A stretch of DNA of 60,369 nucleotides, taken from Gemmatimonadota bacterium. Its GTDB lineage: Bacteria; Gemmatimonadota; Gemmatimonadetes; Longimicrobiales; Gaopeijiaceae. The notes beneath the pieces were generated by a model. That model was not told the origin of the DNA. It searched no databases and saw only the letters and a list, made by a program, of their open reading frames with translations. Both the position numbers and the translations under genes were made by a program. Positions 1-7,917 of the stretch are shown here, piece after piece (position 1 is the first letter of the stretch; each line of letters begins with the position of its first letter). The stretch lies in contig JAPPGF010000013.1 of NCBI GenBank assembly GCA_028875075.1, positions 1 through 60,369 on the forward strand, in the 5' to 3' direction.

Positions 1-1
1 C

Positions 2-511
2 GTCAACGGCGGGTCGGCCGATCTCCAGGGTGCCGAACTGGAGGCGGCGTGGATGCCGGCCGGCGGGTGGGACATCGCGGCCAGTGTCGGCGTGTTGAGT
101 GCGGAGTACGACAGCTTGAGCGCCGCTGTGCTCGAGAACAGGAACCCGGTGCTGCCGGGCTACAAGCTGACCAAGGCACCCCGTTTCAGCCATTCACTCG
201 GGATCGGCAGGACGTTCCACGTCCGCGGTCTTCCTCTCACCCCCCGGATCCACTGGACGTACACGGCGTCGCAGTATCACGACCCTGTCAACACGCCCCA
301 ACTGTTTCAGGAGGGATATCACCTGCTCCACGCCACGATCGGCCTGGCGAGCGCGGACGGCAGGTGGGAGGTGTCGTCCGCTTTCCGCAACCTCACTGAC
401 GAACGCTATCTCGTGACCGGGACATCCGCGTGGGGCACCGCCGCAGCCTACATCGAGCAGGTGTACGGCAGGCCGTTCGAGTGGTCCGTCGCGGTGAAGC
501 GACTCTGGTGA
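2..511 (+). CDS. TonB-dependent receptor, C-terminal end (5' truncated by window)
   Basis: The reading frame is open from base 2, so the gene enters from outside the window and only about 169 C-terminal residues are visible. The segment alternates polar and hydrophobic residues like outer-membrane barrel strands (NGGSADLQGAELEAAW, then VSSAFRNLTDERYLVTG). The FRNLTDERYLVTG stretch is typical of the penultimate strands of TonB-dependent receptors, and the chain ends in an aromatic residue (VAVKRLW), as expected of a barrel C-terminus. Such receptors import siderophores, cobalamin or glycans using TonB energy. The substrate cannot be told because the plug domain is missing. It converges on the binding-protein gene at 698-1972. 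Confidence 0.8.
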   Translation, partial: VNGGSADLQGAELEAAWMPAGGWDIAASVGVLSAEYDSLSAAVLENRNPVLPGYKLTKAPRFSHSLGIGRTFHVRGLPLTPRIHWTYTASQYHDPVNTPQLFQEGYHLLHATIGLASADGRWEVSSAFRNLTDERYLVTGTSAWGTAAAYIEQVYGRPFEWSVAVKRLW

Positions 512-596
512 CCGGGTCCAGTCGACAACTGGCCTCGGATCTCGGCGCCGAGAGGACGCGAACAAGGGTCTCGGCGGCGTGGGACCCCTTGAGGGT

Positions 597-616
597 CGAG
601 GGGGCGGAGCCCCTCG
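597..616. terminator. Hairpin between convergent genes, possible terminator
   Basis: A 7-bp perfect stem, CGAGGGG and CCCCTCG, encloses a 6-nt loop between the convergent receptor and binding-protein genes. There is no T-tract on either strand, so intrinsic termination is uncertain. Position rather than sequence is the main support. Confidence 0.3.
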
Positions 617-697
617 CCGGCCTTGCCGGAGTCGCGCGGAGCGTGGCCACGAAAGGCAGGCGCCGCTGACGCGGCGTGTGACATTCGGGAAGGCCGT

Positions 698-1972
698 TCA
701 GCGCGCACCGACGGTGGCACGGGGAGGGTTGGTGCAGGCGTCGGCCTCCGCCTCCCCGTCCGGATAGATCACTCGCTGCACCAGGCCACCCTCACCGTCG
801 TCCTGCCACTGGAGCTGGAGACGCACGAGACGGCGCTGGCTTCCGGCGTCGGATTCGCCGAGCGGAGCCACGCCGAAGGGTCCGAGGACCGTTTCGGTGG
901 AGGTCGAAAAAAGGTGGTCGCGCACGGCCACGTCCGATATCTCGCCCGTCTCCGAGAGGGAAGCCCGGGCAGCTTCGGCCAGCAGCTCGATGGCTCCAAA
1001 TCCGGCTGCGGCAGTGTAGCCCGGAGCGAGGCCGTAGGCCGTCTCATAGCGCTGCACGAAGACCCCGCTTGTCGTCAAGAGTCCCGCCGTGCCGAGCGAT
1101 GCGACCCAGGGGGCGTTGCCGATCACACAGCGAGCCAGCTCGGTGCCCACCCGGTCCGGGAAATCCGGTTCGCCCGGCCCGACGCTCCAACTGGTCAGGA
1201 GTGGGTGGTAGTCCGCCTCGGCCACCGCCCTTGTAAACGCGAGTGCGTCCTCCGTATAGCCGCCGCCGAGCAGGAAATCGGCGCCCAGGTCGCGTGCCCG
1301 CGCCACCAGCGCAGCGTGGTCGGCCCCGCCAACGGGGTATGCCTCGTCCATGACGAGTTCGAGCCCCTGCTCGGCGGCGACGTCCCGCACACCGCCTGCC
1401 GCCGAGACCGGGAAGCGCGAATTCTCGTAGACCAGCGCCACCTTCCGCGCGCCCTGGCGGGCCGCGACGACCACGGCGCCGGCGAGGTTGTCGCGCGCGT
1501 TGTTCATCATCTGCACGCTCCACTGGCGGTTCTGCCCACCCCATATCTCATGAGCGGCGGCTGCCGGCGTGATCAGGGGCCGCGCCGCCGCTTCCGTGAC
1601 CGGCACCACCGCATTGGTGACCGAACTCGCATAGGGGCCGATCAGCAGGTGGACGGAGTCCGTGCGCATGAGTTCCTGGTAGATGTTCGCGGCCGTATGA
1701 GGATCGCCGTTGTCGTTGTACATGATGAGCCGTACCTCGCGACCATCGATTCCGCCGGCCTCGTTGAGCATATCGACCGCGAGACTGAAGCCCCGCTCCA
1801 TGTTCAGGCCGTCCGGGCGGAGCGGGCCGGTCGCCGCACGCGTGCCCGCGATCCTGATGGGTTCGGGCGATGTTTCCGGCGGCACCAGGGATTCGCTGCA
1901 AGAGGCGCCGGCAACCGTGAGCGCCGCCATACCGACAAACCTGATCGAGGGGAAGCGAACCTTGAGGATCAT
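698..1972 (-). CDS. Periplasmic ligand-binding lipoprotein (Leu/Ile/Val-type, Peripla_BP_6)
   Basis: This 424-residue protein starts with a lipoprotein signal ending AGASC-S, so Cys25 would be acylated. The mature part has the type I periplasmic binding fold: IRIAGTRAATGPLRPDG, then GFSLAVDMLNEAGGIDG and LLIGPYASSVTNAVVPV, which are hallmark segments of LivJ/LivK-like receptors for branched-chain amino acids or related ligands. A GGAAAG-type ribosome site lies about 9 nt before the ATG. No ABC permease or ATPase gene is next to it, so it may serve a distant transporter or act as a sensor. Ligand identity is not readable. Confidence 0.85.
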   Translation of the reverse strand: MILKVRFPSIRFVGMAALTVAGASCSESLVPPETSPEPIRIAGTRAATGPLRPDGLNMERGFSLAVDMLNEAGGIDGREVRLIMYNDNGDPHTAANIYQELMRTDSVHLLIGPYASSVTNAVVPVTEAAARPLITPAAAAHEIWGGQNRQWSVQMMNNARDNLAGAVVVAARQGARKVALVYENSRFPVSAAGGVRDVAAEQGLELVMDEAYPVGGADHAALVARARDLGADFLLGGGYTEDALAFTRAVAEADYHPLLTSWSVGPGEPDFPDRVGTELARCVIGNAPWVASLGTAGLLTTSGVFVQRYETAYGLAPGYTAAAGFGAIELLAEAARASLSETGEISDVAVRDHLFSTSTETVLGPFGVAPLGESDAGSQRRLVRLQLQWQDDGEGGLVQRVIYPDGEAEADACTNPPRATVGAR

Positions 1973-2234
1973 GGTCGGTGCTTTCCGTTGGCGTTAGAAC
2001 GAATGTCCTTCGACGGGAACCCCCGAGGCGAGCCTTTCTTCGGCGCGGGGACTGGAAACACGATGCCAGCAAGCTGGAGAGCCCCGGGGTGACGAGTCAA
2101 GGCGGTGCCGCCGGGCCCGCCCCTGACCCAAACTAGCGGGAGCAAACAGCAGGAACCTGACTGCGCGAGTACTCTAAGTTCAATGGACACAGTAAGATTC
2201 GAATCTGTGACCTCGTGCTCCATAGGCAACCGAA

Positions 2235-2792
2235 GTGAGGATCGCCGATCTCACTGAGGCGCGCGGGGACGTCCGCCGGCAGGCCGCGCTGCTGCTGGTC
2301 GAGGGCTTCGACTGCCCGACCGGGTGGCCAAGCGAGGAGCAAGCTGCCGCCGAGACGGAGCGCGTGCTTTGCCGGGGCTTCGGCCTCGCGGCCCTCGAGG
2401 GCGCCGTCCTGCTCGGATGGGTCGGCGGCCTGCCCCAGTACGACGGACGCGTCTGGGAACTGCACCCGCTCGTCGTCAGGCGGGATCGCCGCCTCTGCGG
2501 CGTCGGCCGTGCGCTCGTCAGCGCCTTCGAGGAGCGGGCGCGCGGACGAGGCGCGCGGACGTTTACGCTGGGGACCGATGACGATTGCCGCCAGACCTCG
2601 CTCGCCGGAGTCGATCTCTACGACGCCCTCCCGCGCCACTTCGCCGAGTTGCGCGATCTGGGCGAGGGCCACCCGTTTCTCTTCTATCGGCGCCTCGGCT
2701 ACACCGTGACCGGGGTCATGCCCGACGCGAACGGTCCCGGCAGACCGGACATCTACATGTCGAAGTCTGCAAGACTGGAAGACCGAGCCTGA
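2235..2792 (+). CDS. GNAT acetyltransferase, aminoglycoside 6'-N-acetyltransferase-like
   Basis: This is a 185-residue GCN5-related acetyltransferase. The acetyl-CoA-binding motif A is VVRRDRRLCGVGRALV near residues 83-98. The C-terminal half has the order TLGTDDDCRQTSL, VDLYDALP, HPFLFYRRLGYTVTGVMPDANGPGRPDI. That series (LGTDDE, TSL, DLY, FYRRxGY, PDANGxGKPDI) is characteristic of chromosomal AAC(6')-I enzymes, which acetylate the 6'-amino group of aminoglycosides. The start is GTG; no earlier in-frame start fits. The gene stands alone, with no mobile-element context, so it looks like a resident gene. Whether it modifies antibiotics or a cellular amine cannot be said. Confidence 0.75.
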   Translation: MRIADLTEARGDVRRQAALLLVEGFDCPTGWPSEEQAAAETERVLCRGFGLAALEGAVLLGWVGGLPQYDGRVWELHPLVVRRDRRLCGVGRALVSAFEERARGRGARTFTLGTDDDCRQTSLAGVDLYDALPRHFAELRDLGEGHPFLFYRRLGYTVTGVMPDANGPGRPDIYMSKSARLEDRA

Positions 2793-2954
2793 CGTCGCGC
2801 TACTCGCCCGCTTGACTGCGAGCCGTGCCACCGGCCGTATAATGCGACCAGCGCACAAGTCTGGGGCGTCGAGGCGTTGTTGGGCCGGCCGAGCCGCCCG
2901 ATGGCCGCCTTCGTAGCGACCGGCCGGTCCCGTCCAACCACCGGAGATGAGACG

Positions 2955-3296
2955 ATGTCAGGAGAAGAGCTGGCCAGCCGACGCTGTAAGCCCTGCGACG
3001 CCGGGACGCCTCCCCTCCGGGGGGAGCAGGCACGCCAACTGCTCGAGCGGATCGGTGTGCAGTGGGACCTGGTCGACGATCATCATCTCTCGGCCCGCTT
3101 CAAGTTCGACGACTTCGCGGGCGCGCTCGCGTTCACCAATCACGTAGGCGCCGTGGCGGACCAAGAGGGCCATCACCCCGAGGTATGCCTGACGTGGGGC
3201 AGCGCCACGGTGCGCATCTGGACGCACGCGATCGACGGTCTCTCGGACAACGACTTCATTCTCGCGGCGAAGATCGACCAGCTCTACCGGGGTTGA
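2955..3296 (+). CDS. phhB: 4a-hydroxytetrahydrobiopterin dehydratase (pterin-4a-carbinolamine dehydratase)
   Basis: This 113-residue protein matches the PCD/DCoH family, which dehydrates 4a-hydroxytetrahydropterin so that the pterin cofactor of aromatic amino-acid hydroxylases can be recycled. The signature His-His-Pro is in DQEGHHPEV, followed by RIWTHAIDGLSDNDF, whose WTH and GLSxxDF are family hallmarks. ATG at 2955 is preferred over an upstream in-frame start because GGAGATGAG lies just before it and the extra 26 residues are not family-like. No phenylalanine hydroxylase gene is nearby, so a different pterin-dependent partner, or a moonlighting role, remains possible. Confidence 0.9.
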   Translation: MSGEELASRRCKPCDAGTPPLRGEQARQLLERIGVQWDLVDDHHLSARFKFDDFAGALAFTNHVGAVADQEGHHPEVCLTWGSATVRIWTHAIDGLSDNDFILAAKIDQLYRG

Positions 3297-3474
3297 GCAC
3301 GCGATGAAGCGCGCCGGCCCTGGGTGGCCAGCCGCGACCGCGTGAGCGACACGCTCGGGCGGCGTGCGGCCGGGAAGCAGGACTGCCGGCTGCGACCCGA
3401 GCCGGTCCGCCAGGGCGCGCGCGAGCGGGCCCGGCGCTCCATCGCCGGATTGGGTCCTGCGGCGGCGGCTGGCC

Positions 3475-3906
3475 TCAGTTGTTCCGGGCGCCCGCGTCGA
3501 TCCACCGCCTGATCGCCGCGATCTGCCCTTGGGTGAGGGGCGCTCCAGCGGGCGGCATCCGCTGGCCTGCGATGCCCGTCCGCCCCTCGATCTTGTGGAC
3601 CAGGTAACTCATCTCCGAGTCGCCCGGCGTCACCCTATTCAGTCCGACCTGCGTGCTGAGCACGTTCACCAGGTCCTCGAAGGACCGGCCCGCCGACAGG
3701 TCGAGACCGGCCGCCATCTCGGACGGGCCATGGTGGCCGGCGCAGAAGGGATCGAACACCTGGCTCTGGATGTTCGACAGCGTCTCCACTTCCGGAGGTG
3801 CAGTCGGATCCCCGGACTCGCCCCCGCAAGCGGTGACGACCAGCGGGATGGCGAACCGCAGCACGTGTCGCAGGCCGTGGCGTAGCGCTGTCATTGTCTC
3901 GTCCAA
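3475..3906 (-). CDS. Cytochrome c-like lipoprotein with degenerate haem motif (CAGHH)
   Basis: This 143-residue protein has a lipoprotein-type N-terminus ending VVTACGGES. The rest matches the small cytochrome-c-like domain common in this kind of genome: a leading Cys in VFDPFCAGHHG, then AAGLDLSAGRSFEDLVNV, PGDSEMSYLVHKIEG, RMPPAGAPLTQGQIAAIRRWIDAGA. RMPP supplies the usual distal Met ligand region. The normal CxxCH is replaced by C-A-G-H-H, so only one thioether cysteine is left. Either haem is held by one bond, or the protein no longer binds haem. It lies downstream of DoxX on the same strand, across a 351-bp gap. Confidence 0.65.
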   Translation of the reverse strand: MDETMTALRHGLRHVLRFAIPLVVTACGGESGDPTAPPEVETLSNIQSQVFDPFCAGHHGPSEMAAGLDLSAGRSFEDLVNVLSTQVGLNRVTPGDSEMSYLVHKIEGRTGIAGQRMPPAGAPLTQGQIAAIRRWIDAGARNN

Positions 3907-4257
3907 GATCGTGTTACTCCGGCGGAGAATTTGGGGGGTCGAATCAAGGCGTACACCAGCCGGTCGATATCATTCCTTATCCCAGAGAGGGGGGCTCTCC
4001 GTGGAGGGCATCCCGGCCGCGTGTACCTAACTGATCGGCTGGCAACAGCGGGCGCATCGACGGCCCGACGGACCTCACGCCCCGGGGGACCGGTCTCCGC
4101 GTTCGAGCCCCGCCTCCACGAGAACCGTGCGCCGACCGATCAGCCAGGGCCCAAGTCGAACCGCGGCTCGGTCGGCCGCACCGCGTGGACTCCGTGCCTC
4201 GAGCTCAACCTCCGGCCCGGCGGGACAGCCGCACGAACCGACGGTGCCCGAGGAGCA
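3907..4257. other. Intergenic stretch with no recognisable gene
   Basis: About 350 bp lie between the DoxX stop and the start of the cytochrome-like lipoprotein gene, both on the minus strand. Reading frames here are short and have no family resemblance. It should hold the promoter of the lipoprotein gene, but no convincing -35/-10 pair is visible. Confidence 0.5.
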
Positions 4258-4605
4258 TCAGCCAACCTGCCGCGAGTTCTTCGCCACCAAGCCGGCCAGA
4301 ATCAGCGCTACGACGGGAACCGCAAGCGTCGGCCCCACACCGTCATTGGTGACGACCGTGTAGATCGCGCCCAGCATGATCACGATCGCAGCCACAGCGG
4401 CCAGGAAGCGCGTCTTTCTCACCAGGAAGCCGACGCCTGCGGAGACCTCCCCTACCCCGATGAGGTACTGGAACCAGGCGGGATAGCCCCACATCTCGAA
4501 CTGCATCACCTGCATCCCGCCCAGCTTCATGCCGCCGGTGAGCAGGTAGAGCACGCCCAGCAGCACCGACGCGATAGCAATCCCCCTGCTCGTCTTGTCC
4601 GCCAT
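4258..4605 (-). CDS. DoxX family membrane protein
   Basis: This 115-residue protein has four hydrophobic segments (IAIASVLLGVLYLLTGGMKL, WFQYLIGVGEVSAGVGFLV, FLAAVAAIVIMLGAIYTVV, VPVVALILAGLVA). The LLTGGMKLGG and IGVGEVSAGVGFL motifs are those of the DoxX/DUF417-like family, small membrane proteins linked in some organisms to thiosulfate:quinone oxidation or oxidative-stress complexes. ATG at 4605 is chosen because AAGGAG sits 6-7 nt upstream; the longer frame upstream of it looks non-coding. Its cellular role here is not known. Confidence 0.85.
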   Translation of the reverse strand: MADKTSRGIAIASVLLGVLYLLTGGMKLGGMQVMQFEMWGYPAWFQYLIGVGEVSAGVGFLVRKTRFLAAVAAIVIMLGAIYTVVTNDGVGPTLAVPVVALILAGLVAKNSRQVG

Positions 4606-5082
4606 TTCTTGCTCCTTGAGTTGCCTTGACGCGCTCCGAGGGACCGGTGTGTGATCACCCCGTCGGCCAGGTCTGGGAAATCCACCGTTTGTGCCCGCAA
4701 ATCCTCGACCGGGTGCACCGCGTGCCCGAGATTCACGACATCGGACGGGCGCGAGCCACCCTATGGACGATGTGCTGGATCCCATCCGCCGCAGTCATAT
4801 CCGAGACCGGAGAGGGTCCAAACGTCGTCGCCACGGCCAGGAACAGACGCCGGTACGTGTTTCGCCTGCCAGAACGAGTATGCTCATACCAGCTCGTCGG
4901 ACAAGTAGGCGGCACAATCTTCCATGAGCCGCCGCCCCGGGAACAAAGGTCGTGCGCCCGTAGGCCGCCCTCGGCCCTAGCCATGCCGGGGCACCGCGTT
5001 CCGACGCGGCTCCGACCCAACTTGTGGCGAGGGCGGCTCGCTCGGAACCCCAAGGGCCTGGCCGCCCGGGAGGAGCAAAGAG
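4606..5082. other. Intergenic stretch with no recognisable gene
   Basis: This is a divergent region of about 480 bp between DoxX (minus) and the DUF1801 gene (plus). Frames of 60-190 residues exist on both strands but are rich in Arg, Pro, Cys and His with no motif, as expected of antisense or random GC-rich DNA. Promoters for both neighbours must lie here; none is clear by eye. Confidence 0.5.
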
Positions 5083-5565
5083 ATGGTCCGGAGCCATGGC
5101 AGGACCCGGAGTCAACCGGCCAAGGGCACAAAGAACGGTGCCGCCGAGAGCGAGGCTGCGAAACCCAAGCTCCTCTCGGGCGGGAATCCCCAGATTCCGA
5201 AGGGTGACGGGGACGCCCCCGTGCAAGCCTACATCTCGGCCATGCCGGGCTGGAAACGCGAGGTCGGCTGCTACCTGGACGCGCTCATCGAGCGCAGCGT
5301 GCCCAACGTCCGCAAGGCGGTCAGGTGGAACACGCCCTTTTACGGCATCGAGGACCGGGGCTGGTTCCTCGCGTTCCACTGCTTCACGAAATACGTCAAG
5401 GTGACCTTCCTCAACGGCGACTCGCTCCGTCCCCTTCCGCCGGTGGGCTCCAGGCAGGCGGACGTGCGCTACTTCCACATCCACGAGAGCGACGAGCCCG
5501 ACGAGGACCTCCTCGTGAGCTGGCTCAAACAGGCGTCGGGGTTGCCGGGCAAGGAGATGTTCTAG
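5083..5565 (+). CDS. DUF1801 domain protein
   Basis: This is a 160-residue protein with a basic, low-complexity leader of about 45 residues followed by a DUF1801/YdhG-like domain: VQAYISAMPGWKREVGCYLDALIERSVP, VRWNTPFYGIEDRGWFLAFHCFTKYVKVTFLNG, and LVSWLKQASGL. The KxVRWNTPFYG and KYVKVTF motifs are typical. The ATG has a strong GGAGGAG site about 8 nt upstream. Members are cytosolic, share a fold with iron-chaperone-like YdhG proteins and have no settled biochemical function. The charged Lys/Ser/Thr leader may be a flexible tail; the domain itself could be complete without it. Confidence 0.85.
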   Translation: MVRSHGRTRSQPAKGTKNGAAESEAAKPKLLSGGNPQIPKGDGDAPVQAYISAMPGWKREVGCYLDALIERSVPNVRKAVRWNTPFYGIEDRGWFLAFHCFTKYVKVTFLNGDSLRPLPPVGSRQADVRYFHIHESDEPDEDLLVSWLKQASGLPGKEMF

Positions 5566-5682
5566 TGGAGGCCATCCGCGTCAGCAGATGGGATCCTCAC
5601 GGTGTCGCAGTCTGCTCATGTCGATTCACGCTCGGAAGCGATTCTTGTCGTGCCATGTAGTCCGGTGTAACCGGTTACGTAG

Positions 5683-5919
5683 CCGGTCATCGAACAACCT
5701 GCGGATGTCGGAACGCAGCAGCATCCCGTTTTTCACGTAATTCCCCGGTCGGTGGCCGAGGAAATCACGGCCGCCGACGTCGGCGAACTGGAGGTTGTCT
5801 GGACATGGGAACCGAACGAGGCGGTCCTCGACGAGTACGGCACACAGCCCAGTCCCTTCCAGGCAACCCCCATCATGGTCGGCGACGTTCTCTATCTGCG
5901 ACCCAGACCAGTATACTAG
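5683..5919 (+). pseudogene. Remnant of PQQ-dependent dehydrogenase (quinoprotein) N-terminal region
   Basis: A short open stretch, bounded by stops at 5680 and 5917, encodes ITAADVGELEVVWTW and, after a spacer, FQATPIMVGDVLYL. In membrane or periplasmic PQQ-dependent glucose/alcohol dehydrogenases the first propeller blade reads ITxxNVxxLxxAWxW followed by xxATPLMVxGVLYxST, at this spacing. The rest of the propeller is absent: the frame ends in a stop where the blade should continue. Just before it is QQHPVFHVIPRSVAEE, which I do not recognise. This is most simply a deletion relic about 78 residues long, with no ribosome site. Confidence 0.55.
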
Positions 5920-5968
5920 GTCACCAAGCTTGGGTGGTGACTCGAGCGGCATCCGACCGGGAGTGCTG

Positions 5969-7678
5969 ATGGCTCGTCTACCAGCAGCGACCTTCCCTCG
6001 CTCATCGCAGGGTAGGTTTCTCATCCCCCTGGTTTTCGCCCTGACATTTTCTTCGGGCGGCGTCCACGCCCAAGCCACGCAAGAGGTTCGAGGAAACGTG
6101 ATCGACGGGGCGACGGGTACCTTGGTCGAAGGCGCCATGGTGCTGCTGTTCGACACCGACGGCCGGCGCGTGAACGGCGTGCTCTCGGGAACCAGCGGCT
6201 TCTTCCGCGTTGACGTGCCAGCACCCGGACGGTACCGGCTCCGGGTCGAGCGGATCGGCTATGCCAACACCGAGACCGAGCCGTTCGACGTCGCTGCGGG
6301 CACGGTCACACGGCAAGAGGTCACGACCAACGTGAAGCCGGTGGAGCTGGCTCAGCTAGACGTTTCCGGAAGTACGCGGTGCCAAATCCGGCCCGAGGGA
6401 GTCGCCACCGCCATCGTCTGGGAGGAGGCTCGCAAGGCACTCGCAGCCGCTACGTGGACCGAGGACCGGGAATTGTACCGCCTCACGTGGATGCTCTTCG
6501 AACGCGAGGTGGCCGCGAACGGTCGAAGGATACTCGACGAAACCCGAACGTTTAACCGCGGCTTCACGCCCACACCGTTCGTCGCGATGGATCCGGACCT
6601 ACTCGCGAACGAGGGTTTCGTGGAGGCGCTGCCCAACGGTGGCGCTCGCTACTACGCGCCCGACGCTACCGTGCTCCTCTCGGACCCGTTCCTCGACACC
6701 CACTGCTTCCGACTTCGGGATCGTGAAGAGGAGGGCGAGAGGCTCCTAGGCCTCGTGTTCGAGCCGATGTCGGGCCGTGACCTCCCCGATGTGGCGGGGG
6801 TGCTCTGGCTCGAGGAGGAGAGTGGGCGGCTGCGCTCGCTCGAGTATCGCTACGTGAACCACCCACTCCGCCTCCCGACCAATGACGGGGGAGGAGACCT
6901 GGTCTTCGCCGAGCTACCCAACGGGACCTGGATCGTCAGGGAATGGCGGATCCGGATGCCGTATCCCCGCGAGGAACTCGACCGTCAGGGTCGCTTCCGC
7001 CGCTGGGTGATCGCCAGATACCGGGACACCGGTGGGGTGGTTCAGCAGGCCACGACGAACACGGGCGCGATCGTCATGGACGTCGTCCGCGCCGGCATCA
7101 CGGGTGTCGTGGTGGACAGCGCAGGCCGCCCGGTCGCCGGCGCTCCCGTCCGGATCCAGGGCACGGAGGCGGCGGACACGACTGCCACGGACGGTACCTT
7201 CAGCTTCACCGACGTGGGGGAGGGCACCTGGTCCGTGGCGGCCGCGATGCCGGAGCTCGACGGTTTCGGGTACCTCGCGGACGTCGAGGTCGAGGTGCGC
7301 CAGGCCGGTATGGTGGCCGCCCGCTTGGAGCTGCCGTCGGTCAAGGACGTGGCGCACGAGCGCTGCGGCGCCACGCCGCCCGGTCCGGGCCGGCCCGTTC
7401 TGCTCGGCCGCGTGGCCGACTCCGCAGGGGCCGCGGTTCCGGAAGCGCTCGTGCGTGTGGCGTGGACCAGCTTACAGGGCCAGGGCGGCGGTCTTCAGGT
7501 GTTTTCCGAATGGGTTGACCTGAGAGCAGACGACCAGGGCGTGTTCGCCTTCTGCGAAGTGGAGGGGCGACGGCTCGAAGTCGAGGCGCAGCTTGGCCGG
7601 TCGAGTTCTCAGCCGGTCCGAGTGGACGTTCCGCGCGGTGCCGCTGTGGTCACCACCACGGTCGTCCTCCGGCGATAG
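5969..7678 (+). CDS. Exported protein with three carboxypeptidase-regulatory (CarboxypepD_reg) domains
   Basis: This 569-residue protein has a signal peptide ending GGVHAQ. Residues about 37-110 form a beta-sandwich carboxypeptidase-regulatory domain (VRGNVIDGATGTLVEGAMV, GFFRVDVPAPGRYRLRVERIGY). A middle region of about 250 residues carries many Trp, Arg and Glu and no known motif (LTWMLFEREVAANG, GLVFEPMSGRDLPDVAGVLWLE). Two further such domains follow near 377 (ITGVVVDSAGRPVAGAPVRI) and 477 (LLGRVADSAGAAVPEALVRV). ATG 5969 is preferred to the far upstream in-frame start because it precedes the signal peptide directly. It is probably periplasmic or surface-bound; similar proteins are abundant beside TonB-type systems. 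Function is unknown. Confidence 0.85.
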   Translation: MARLPAATFPRSSQGRFLIPLVFALTFSSGGVHAQATQEVRGNVIDGATGTLVEGAMVLLFDTDGRRVNGVLSGTSGFFRVDVPAPGRYRLRVERIGYANTETEPFDVAAGTVTRQEVTTNVKPVELAQLDVSGSTRCQIRPEGVATAIVWEEARKALAAATWTEDRELYRLTWMLFEREVAANGRRILDETRTFNRGFTPTPFVAMDPDLLANEGFVEALPNGGARYYAPDATVLLSDPFLDTHCFRLRDREEEGERLLGLVFEPMSGRDLPDVAGVLWLEEESGRLRSLEYRYVNHPLRLPTNDGGGDLVFAELPNGTWIVREWRIRMPYPREELDRQGRFRRWVIARYRDTGGVVQQATTNTGAIVMDVVRAGITGVVVDSAGRPVAGAPVRIQGTEAADTTATDGTFSFTDVGEGTWSVAAAMPELDGFGYLADVEVEVRQAGMVAARLELPSVKDVAHERCGATPPGPGRPVLLGRVADSAGAAVPEALVRVAWTSLQGQGGGLQVFSEWVDLRADDQGVFAFCEVEGRRLEVEAQLGRSSSQPVRVDVPRGAAVVTTTVVLRR

Positions 7679-7836
7679 CTGGCTACGTTCCTCGCCGTCC
7701 CGCCGTACCGGGAAACGGCGCGGCTCATCGTGCGGTGAAGGGTCTCTGCTCGCTAACCCTACCTTAGCTTTTCGCTGGCGAGCCCTAACTGAGCCTTTCA
7801 GGACCGCTACACCGTCGAGCGCCAGCTCGGCAGCAC

Positions 7837-7917
7837 ATGACGACTATCGGGGTGTTCCTTTTCGACGACGCCGAGGAGCTCGACTGGGCCGGTCCCTGGG
7901 AAGTGTTGGCCTCATAG
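7837..7917 (+). pseudogene. N-terminal remnant of a DJ-1/PfpI-family gene
   Basis: ATG at 7837 opens a 26-residue peptide reading TTIGVFLFDDAEELDWAGPW and then EVLAS before a TAG. That is the first beta-strand and loop of DJ-1/PfpI/GlxA-type class I amidotransferase-like proteins (VGIxLFDGxExLDxxGPxEVL). The catalytic elbow Cys, some 75 residues later, is absent. The next 750 bp belong to a gene on the other strand, so the remainder was deleted or replaced. The stop overlaps the end of that opposing gene. Confidence 0.55.

Noticed and set aside
2195-2206. tRNA-like T-arm on the minus strand (palindrome AGATTCGAATCT)
   Set aside because: The conserved G53-C61 pair is missing and no anticodon arm or acceptor stem can be built around it.
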